A stretch of 11,623 bases of DNA from Victivallales bacterium. Its GTDB lineage: Bacteria > Verrucomicrobiota > Lentisphaeria > Oligosphaerales > Lenti-02. A program made the translations under genes and the position numbers. A model generated the notes under the pieces. It did not search any database, had not been told where the DNA came from, and saw nothing but the letters and a program-made list of their open reading frames with translations. The number at the start of each line of letters is the position of its first letter. The stretch's first letter is position 1. Of the stretch, positions 7,263 through 11,623 are shown piece after piece. The stretch covers positions 1 through 11,623 of the forward strand of contig JABGQJ010000194.1 in the NCBI GenBank assembly GCA_018648945.1, in the 5' to 3' direction.

Positions 7263-9245
7263 ATGACAGCGTATCGCCGCGCTTTCTGGCCGCTCATCGC
7301 CTTCATAGTCGCCGCCATTGGTGTGCCGTCACCAGCCGCAGAGCCCTTCGCCTATGCTCCACTGGACGACTTCGAGGACGCGTCTCCCTGGGTGAAGGGA
7401 GATCCGAGAACGGACCTCGCGCAGCGGGATGCGGCGGTCGCCGGCAGCACGGATGTTGTCAAGCAGGGCAAGCAGTCGCTGTCGTTCATGATCCGGGTCA
7501 ACTGGACCAAACGGCCCACCGAGACCTACGCCAAGGGCTGGCCCATGATGCAGCGGACCTTCAAGGCCCCGCGTGACTGGGAAGACTACGACGCCATCTC
7601 GTTCTGGCTCTTCACCCGAACGAAGGCAAAACTACTGCAGGAGCGCGTGCTGCGCGTCGGCTTCCCGGACGCATCAGGCACGAGAAGCCGACTCGACTGG
7701 TATACCATCCCTGGCATCAAGCCCGGGGCCTGGCAGAAGGTGACGGTGCCCAAGACGCTCGACGTCGATTGGTCGAAAGTGCAGGGCATCAGCTTCTATG
7801 TGGCGGAGGGATGGTATCAGGACGGGGACAAGATCGATTTCTTCGTCGATGACATGCAATTGGTCAAGCGGACCGCCCCCATGCTGGCGTCGGTGGACAT
7901 CTGCTCGCGGGTTCTGCCACGGGGAACAGGGGTAGTGCTCAACTCCACGTGTGAGGGCCCTTGGCGGGGAACGCGGCTACGAGTGACAGTCTCCGGACCC
8001 GATGGCCGAGTTCAATGGAGCGCAACGCAACCGACAACCGGGAAGAAGCAGCGTGTTCTCCTCACGGCCCAGGCGTTGCCGCCAGGCGGGCATCAGGCGC
8101 GGGTCGAGCTGCTGAGCGCCGACCAGACGGTGATCGACGCCAGGGAGCAGTATTTCCGCAGTACCGAGGCTGGCAAGCGCAGCTATCTGAAGCTGATCAC
8201 GTTCTACACCAAGCCAGTGATGCAGTGCAAGGCCGAGGAACTGAAGATCCTGAACGGCTCAGCCTATGCAGGCGTAGCCATTCCCCTATGCGGCAGCTAC
8301 GAGACGGACGACACGCCAGCATTCGAGACCTATGCGGGACAGATGGGCATGATTCGCAAGACGCTCACGATCGACCCGTGGCCCTGGATCGCCATCAACC
8401 GCATGATCGGGGCGCCCGCAGACGGCTCCGGTCACGCCCACAAGCACGCCAAGGCCGTGGAACGCTTCACCAGCATCAAGGGCATGGACTTCCGCAACGA
8501 GACCGGGGCCCATGCGAACTTCATGAGGAGCTGGCGCAACGCGGTACGGATGGCCCGGGAATGGAAATCGCCCGGGGTCATGATCGACCTGGAGGCCTAC
8601 AACAACTACCGCACCTACAGCGTCCCCTATGTCGCCGACCAACGAGGCGAGAGCATCGACACCGTGATTGCGCACTGCGAGACGCTCGGTGCCAACATGG
8701 CCGACGTTGTCGCCCAGGAGTACCCCGGCTGCGTGATCTGGAGCCTGTTCAGCCGGCTGGAACGCACCATCACCCCCCCCGGCACGAAGACGCCGCTGTT
8801 CACGGTCCCCAGCTACATCACCCTCGGCATCCTCAAGCGAGCAAAAGCCCAGGGCATCGATCTGAAATACCTCTGCGGTGGAGAGACAACGCCCGGCTAC
8901 TGCAATCGCGATGTGGCAGCCCTGAAGGAGAAGATCGCCAAGCGGGACCGCGATGTGGCACCCATCCTGGCGGAATTCCCGGAACGTCTCTTCCTGGCCG
9001 GGACGATCTCGCCATTCCACGATTACAGCATCACCAAGAGCTTCATAGAGAAGGGCTACGCAGACTCACCCATTCGCTCCCTGGCGGAATTCCAGCCAAT
9101 GTTCAGAACACTGTTCGACGCCTACGACTGGGTGTGGATCTACGCCTCCAGTTCCGCCCAGACTCTCCCCTACAACGAGAAGAACAGCCGGATGTACGCC
9201 GAGGTCCTCAACGCGGCCCTCGGCGCGTCCGTCCGCGGGAAATAG
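7263..9245 (+). CDS. Exported two-domain putative glycoside hydrolase of unrecognised family
   Basis: This 660-residue protein begins with a signal peptide (MTAYRRAFWPLIAFIVAAIG, likely cleaved after PSPAA at residue 26), so it acts in the periplasm or outside. Residues about 30-203 (YAPLDDFEDASPWVKG ... KIDFFVDDMQLVKR) resemble a carbohydrate-binding beta-sandwich of the CBM11/CIA30 kind. Residues about 205-300 look like an Ig-like linker domain. Residues about 305-650 alternate predicted strands and helices like a TIM barrel: LKLITFYT, WPWIAINRM, SPGVMIDLEAYNNY, GCVIWSLFSR, IDLKYLCGGET, ERLFLAGTISPF and YDWVWIYASS. Asp442 and Glu444 in VMIDLEAY and Glu541 in CGGETTPGY sit at likely strand ends and are candidate catalytic acids. 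I cannot assign it to a known GH family. A polysaccharide role is inferred from the architecture and the neighbours. It may be the third gene of the aminotransferase-ceramidase unit or have its own promoter in the 214-bp gap. Confidence 0.85.
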   Translation: MTAYRRAFWPLIAFIVAAIGVPSPAAEPFAYAPLDDFEDASPWVKGDPRTDLAQRDAAVAGSTDVVKQGKQSLSFMIRVNWTKRPTETYAKGWPMMQRTFKAPRDWEDYDAISFWLFTRTKAKLLQERVLRVGFPDASGTRSRLDWYTIPGIKPGAWQKVTVPKTLDVDWSKVQGISFYVAEGWYQDGDKIDFFVDDMQLVKRTAPMLASVDICSRVLPRGTGVVLNSTCEGPWRGTRLRVTVSGPDGRVQWSATQPTTGKKQRVLLTAQALPPGGHQARVELLSADQTVIDAREQYFRSTEAGKRSYLKLITFYTKPVMQCKAEELKILNGSAYAGVAIPLCGSYETDDTPAFETYAGQMGMIRKTLTIDPWPWIAINRMIGAPADGSGHAHKHAKAVERFTSIKGMDFRNETGAHANFMRSWRNAVRMAREWKSPGVMIDLEAYNNYRTYSVPYVADQRGESIDTVIAHCETLGANMADVVAQEYPGCVIWSLFSRLERTITPPGTKTPLFTVPSYITLGILKRAKAQGIDLKYLCGGETTPGYCNRDVAALKEKIAKRDRDVAPILAEFPERLFLAGTISPFHDYSITKSFIEKGYADSPIRSLAEFQPMFRTLFDAYDWVWIYASSSAQTLPYNEKNSRMYAEVLNAALGASVRGK

Positions 9246-9293
9246 GTACGGGGCCAGGGCCCGCGTGGAGCTGGTTGCCACTCTTCCGGACGG
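9246..9293. other. Short convergent intergenic spacer
   Basis: The stop codons of the plus-strand 660-aa gene and the minus-strand second sialidase are separated by 48 bases. Bidirectional termination would be expected here, but I see only GC-rich partial complementarity around GGGCCAGGGCCC and no T-tract. Confidence 0.4.
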
Positions 9294-10949
9294 CTACTCC
9301 CCGTACAGCCAGCGCACGGGGAACCGGGTGATCTGGGTCGTGGCCAAGGCCTGGGAGCGCTTGCCAGAGCAGTGGCCAAGCACCACATGCTCGCCGACAA
9401 TCTCGACGGCGGTGTAGCAGTACCAGCCATCGGGATCGTCCTCGATGGTGCGGGTGTTGACCCAGGTCTTGCCCTCGTCGCGCGAGATCGCCGCGTTGAA
9501 GGGGGTCCGCTTCCCCGCCAGCTCCTTGGGGATGTCCGCGTGGTTGTTCCAGACCATCAGCAGATCGCCGGTGGAGGGAATTCGCTCGATGGAGGCGGGC
9601 GACTGCGGGGACGAGATGGTCGAGGGGACCAGCGGCGCCCATGAATCGCCGCCATCCTTGGAGAACGAGAGGTACTGCACGCCCGCGTTGGTGCGCACGA
9701 ACATCATCACCCGCCCATCCTTCAGTTCGACCACGCCCGGCTCCTGCGCCACAACTCGCTTCTCTGGCGCCGAATACGCCTTCTGGCGCGTCTTGCTGCA
9801 GCGCCAAGTCTGACCGACATCGTCGGAGAGGAAGCAAGTGATCTCACCCGCCCAGTCGGGAGCCTTCCAGCCCGCGCGATTGTGCAGGGCCACGGGCACG
9901 ATCAGCCGACCGCTCTTCAGCTGCACGACGCGGTCGTTGTTCAGCACGTAATACCCCATGTCGTCGTCGGGTATCACCCCGGCCGGTTCGCTCCAGGTTT
10001 TGGCTTCGTCCGTCGAGATCCGCATCAAGGGCCGGCAGTCGTCCAGTGAGTTCTTGCGCATGTAGAACAGGGCGATCCGCCCGTCCTGCAAGCGCAGGAT
10101 GGACACGGACATGATGTTCCAGTCGCCCTCGTTGGGCAGGATCACCGTGTCCTTTTCGGTCCAGGTGGCCCCGCCATCGCTGGAGAAACGACCGGCTAGG
10201 AATGCCTTGGCATGGTCGCTGCGGCCGCCGGTGAAATGGGTGTAGACGAATAGCAGGCGCCCATCGCGAAGTTGGATGAAGTCCCCTTCGCTGTTGCGGG
10301 GATTCTCGGGACCGGGGGGGAGCAGTACGATCTTTCTCATGCCTCTTTCCTCGATGATTCGAATGGGGGGCTTCCACGTCAGATAACGCTTGTCCACGCT
10401 GCCTGTGGCGACGCAACTCTGAATCCGCATCGTAGCCCGCCAAGGGATGAATCCAAACGGGCCCAGCGGCTCGATGCCGACTTTTTCCTGCCACACCGTC
10501 TTGCCATCGATCACGATGTGCAAGGTATTGCCCTTGCGGAATACGACCAATTCAAAGGGAACGCCATCCTTAAGGAAGTCCTTGGGGTCACCAATGGGCG
10601 TGCCCCAGGCGCCGCCGAACACTGGACCGGTCAGGAAGATCTTCCCATGGCCTCCCTCGAAACCGAAGGCACTGCCACTGATCAAGAAGGCCGCCGCGCT
10701 CGTCTTCAGCTTCCGGATCTCCAGGCGAGTCCGGATCTCAAAGTCGCCGGGGCCGAGCCCGACCCCGGCCGTCAGCTTGGCCTTGAGACCACTCGCCTCC
10801 AGCCAGCCATCGCGGGTCTTCCAGCCCGTGTCCTGCCCGGTGGCAACGGCCGGCTGGCCAGCCTTCACGATGGGGGCTTCGGCGCCAACTGCCGAGCAGG
10901 CTGAGAGAGTCAGGGCCAGAATGGCAATGCACTGCGAGAACCGGCTCAC
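9294..10949 (-). CDS. Second sialidase-family (BNR) lipoprotein with beta-sandwich N-domain
   Basis: This 551-residue protein starts at GTG, with GGAGG seven bases upstream. The signal peptide ends in a consensus lipobox LSAC (Cys18). Residues about 30-195 form a LamG/DUF1080-like beta-sandwich (GDFEIRTRLEIRKLK ... NTLHIVIDGKTVW) unlike the LamG domain of the other sialidase here. Residues about 205-548 form a sialidase-like propeller opening with PRNSEGDFIQLRDGR. Its Asp boxes are at 256-263, 312-319 (Gly replaced by Ala), 375-382, 430-437 and 489-496. The block EPGVVELKDGRVMMFVRT is characteristic of this sialidase subgroup. The expected role is removal of a terminal sugar from extracellular glycans by a surface-anchored exo-hydrolase. 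Sialic acid specificity is not shown, since the catalytic residues cannot be aligned by eye. Its closest genetic partner is the prepilin-like gene, 12 bases upstream on the same strand. Confidence 0.88.
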   Translation of the reverse strand: MSRFSQCIAILALTLSACSAVGAEAPIVKAGQPAVATGQDTGWKTRDGWLEASGLKAKLTAGVGLGPGDFEIRTRLEIRKLKTSAAAFLISGSAFGFEGGHGKIFLTGPVFGGAWGTPIGDPKDFLKDGVPFELVVFRKGNTLHIVIDGKTVWQEKVGIEPLGPFGFIPWRATMRIQSCVATGSVDKRYLTWKPPIRIIEERGMRKIVLLPPGPENPRNSEGDFIQLRDGRLLFVYTHFTGGRSDHAKAFLAGRFSSDGGATWTEKDTVILPNEGDWNIMSVSILRLQDGRIALFYMRKNSLDDCRPLMRISTDEAKTWSEPAGVIPDDDMGYYVLNNDRVVQLKSGRLIVPVALHNRAGWKAPDWAGEITCFLSDDVGQTWRCSKTRQKAYSAPEKRVVAQEPGVVELKDGRVMMFVRTNAGVQYLSFSKDGGDSWAPLVPSTISSPQSPASIERIPSTGDLLMVWNNHADIPKELAGKRTPFNAAISRDEGKTWVNTRTIEDDPDGWYCYTAVEIVGEHVVLGHCSGKRSQALATTQITRFPVRWLYGE

Positions 10950-10956
10950 CGGACTC

Positions 10957-10961
10957 CCTCC
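10957..10961 (-). promoter_or_regulatory. Shine-Dalgarno abutting the upstream stop codon; decides a GTG start
   Basis: On the minus strand the sequence reads TGAGGAGGGAGTCCGGTG. The prepilin stop TGA is directly followed by GGAGG, and the sialidase GTG comes seven bases later. Ribosomes ending on the first gene are thus placed on the site for the second, which supports translational coupling and the non-ATG start. Confidence 0.7.
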
Positions 10962-11623
10962 TCAGTCGTTATTGACTTGCCACTTCCAGAGGTCGGTCAC
11001 GAACGACGTCCAGGGAGCCACTGTGCGCCCAGCTTTCTCGCGAGTGACATGTCCATCAAGCCAAGTGACCTCGAGCATGCGACCGTGGAAGTTGTAGGCG
11101 GCCTTGTCGACGTCATCGCCAAAACCGTTGCCGTCGCCGGTCAGCGAAGAGGTCGCGACCCCGCTAGAGTAGATTGACTCCGTGTCGGTCCACATGATCT
11201 TGCTCGAAGGTTGCTTGATGATCGAGAGGGGGCGACCGCACATGCCGATGGTGACAATACTGCTGGGGCTCTCGCCCTGGAGCGGCGTGGTGTTGATGCC
11301 ATACGAAGTGTAGAGCTTCGGGGCGATGGCACCGCCGGCACCGCTAGAGAAAGGAGAGGGATCGGAGGGACAGACCATGACGTTGCGGTCCGTCACGTAG
11401 GGCATGATCGATTCCTGGGGGTAGCGTCGGTTCCCATACACATACCCTGGCGAACCGGCGTCCGCGACAACACTGCATGGCAGGCGCTCCCCGTTGTCGT
11501 CCGCATACATCAATGTGCCCAGACCATGTTGTTTCAGGTTGCTCATGCACGACGCCTGCCGGGCCTTTTCCCGGGCCTTTGCGAGGGCGGGCAACAACAT
11601 GGATGCGAGGATGGCGATGATGG
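10962..11623 (-). CDS. Prepilin-like protein with H-X9-DG motif (DUF1559-like), N-terminus cut by window edge
   Basis: The frame is open to the right edge, and the visible 219 residues begin IIAILASMLLPALAKAREKA. That is the second half of a type IV pilin-like N-terminal helix, so the prepilin peptidase site and true start lie outside the window; the ATG at 11600 is internal. The next residues, RQASCMSNLKQHGLGTLMYA, are typical of the large prepilin-like families of Planctomycetes, Lentisphaerae and Armatimonadetes. Near the C-terminus His (11085-11087) and Asp-Gly (11052-11057) are separated by exactly nine residues, matching the prepilin-type processing-associated H-X9-DG signature. Such proteins are cleaved by a prepilin peptidase and held in the inner membrane or assembled as pseudopilins; individual roles are mostly unknown. 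It ends 12 bases before the sialidase start and probably shares its transcript. Confidence 0.9.
   Translation of the reverse strand, partial: IIAILASMLLPALAKAREKARQASCMSNLKQHGLGTLMYADDNGERLPCSVVADAGSPGYVYGNRRYPQESIMPYVTDRNVMVCPSDPSPFSSGAGGAIAPKLYTSYGINTTPLQGESPSSIVTIGMCGRPLSIIKQPSSKIMWTDTESIYSSGVATSSLTGDGNGFGDDVDKAAYNFHGRMLEVTWLDGHVTREKAGRTVAPWTSFVTDLWKWQVNND

Noticed and set aside
7961..9331. 456-codon plus-strand frame inside the 660-aa protein gene
   Set aside because: It is an offset frame of the same strand with Arg/His-rich sequence. The 7263-9245 frame has a signal peptide, a good ribosome site and coherent domains.
1..11623. CRISPR arrays, insertion sequences, tRNA or rRNA genes, attachment sites and riboswitches
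   Set aside because: No spaced direct repeats, transposase motifs, terminal inverted repeats, tRNA-like cloverleaf or known riboswitch cores were recognised by eye on either strand. A covariance-model scan was not possible.

Overview
The window is high-GC bacterial DNA (by eye about 60-65%), densely coding. It reads as a carbohydrate- and glycoconjugate-degradation locus. The fragment at the right edge is a type II secretion-type prepilin with an IIAILASMLLPALAKAREKA segment and an H-X9-DG motif. That protein class is abundant in Planctomycetota, Lentisphaerota, Verrucomicrobiota/Kiritimatiellota and Armatimonadota. With lipoprotein signals on three enzymes, it points to an environmental, Gram-negative-type member of one of these phyla. 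No RNA gene or single-copy marker is present, so the phylum cannot be fixed.

Layout, left to right. (1) Minus strand, 2310 running off the left edge: a CBM35-GH26-GH43 fusion lipoprotein. (2) Minus strand, 4180-2372: a LamG-like plus sialidase (BNR) lipoprotein, lying upstream of gene 1 with a 61-bp spacer, so probably cotranscribed. (3) A 274-bp divergent spacer, 4181-4454, with an operator-like near-palindrome. (4) Plus strand, 4455-5687: a DegT/DnrJ/EryC1/StrS PLP aminotransferase. (5) Plus strand, 5750-7048: a neutral-ceramidase-family protein that keeps the metal ligands but has Asn where the family has its catalytic Ser. (6) A 214-bp spacer with a perfect short hairpin. (7) Plus strand, 7263-9245: an exported 660-aa protein with an N-terminal carbohydrate-binding-like domain and a probable TIM-barrel hydrolase domain I cannot assign to a family. 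(8) A 48-bp convergent spacer. (9) Minus strand, 10949-9294: a second sialidase-family lipoprotein. (10) Minus strand, off the right edge to 10962: the prepilin-like protein, whose stop codon abuts the Shine-Dalgarno of gene 9.

As a working model (inference), the secreted or surface-anchored genes 1, 2, 7 and 9 release and trim a heteropolysaccharide or glycoprotein glycan. The two proteins without signal peptides, aminotransferase 4 and ceramidase-like hydrolase 5, would process an N-acylated or aminated product in the cytoplasm. No transporter, sugar kinase, regulator, mobile element, tRNA, rRNA or CRISPR array was seen. The most interesting items are the nucleophile-less ceramidase-family protein beside the aminotransferase, the unassigned 660-aa hydrolase, and the prepilin-sialidase translational coupling.
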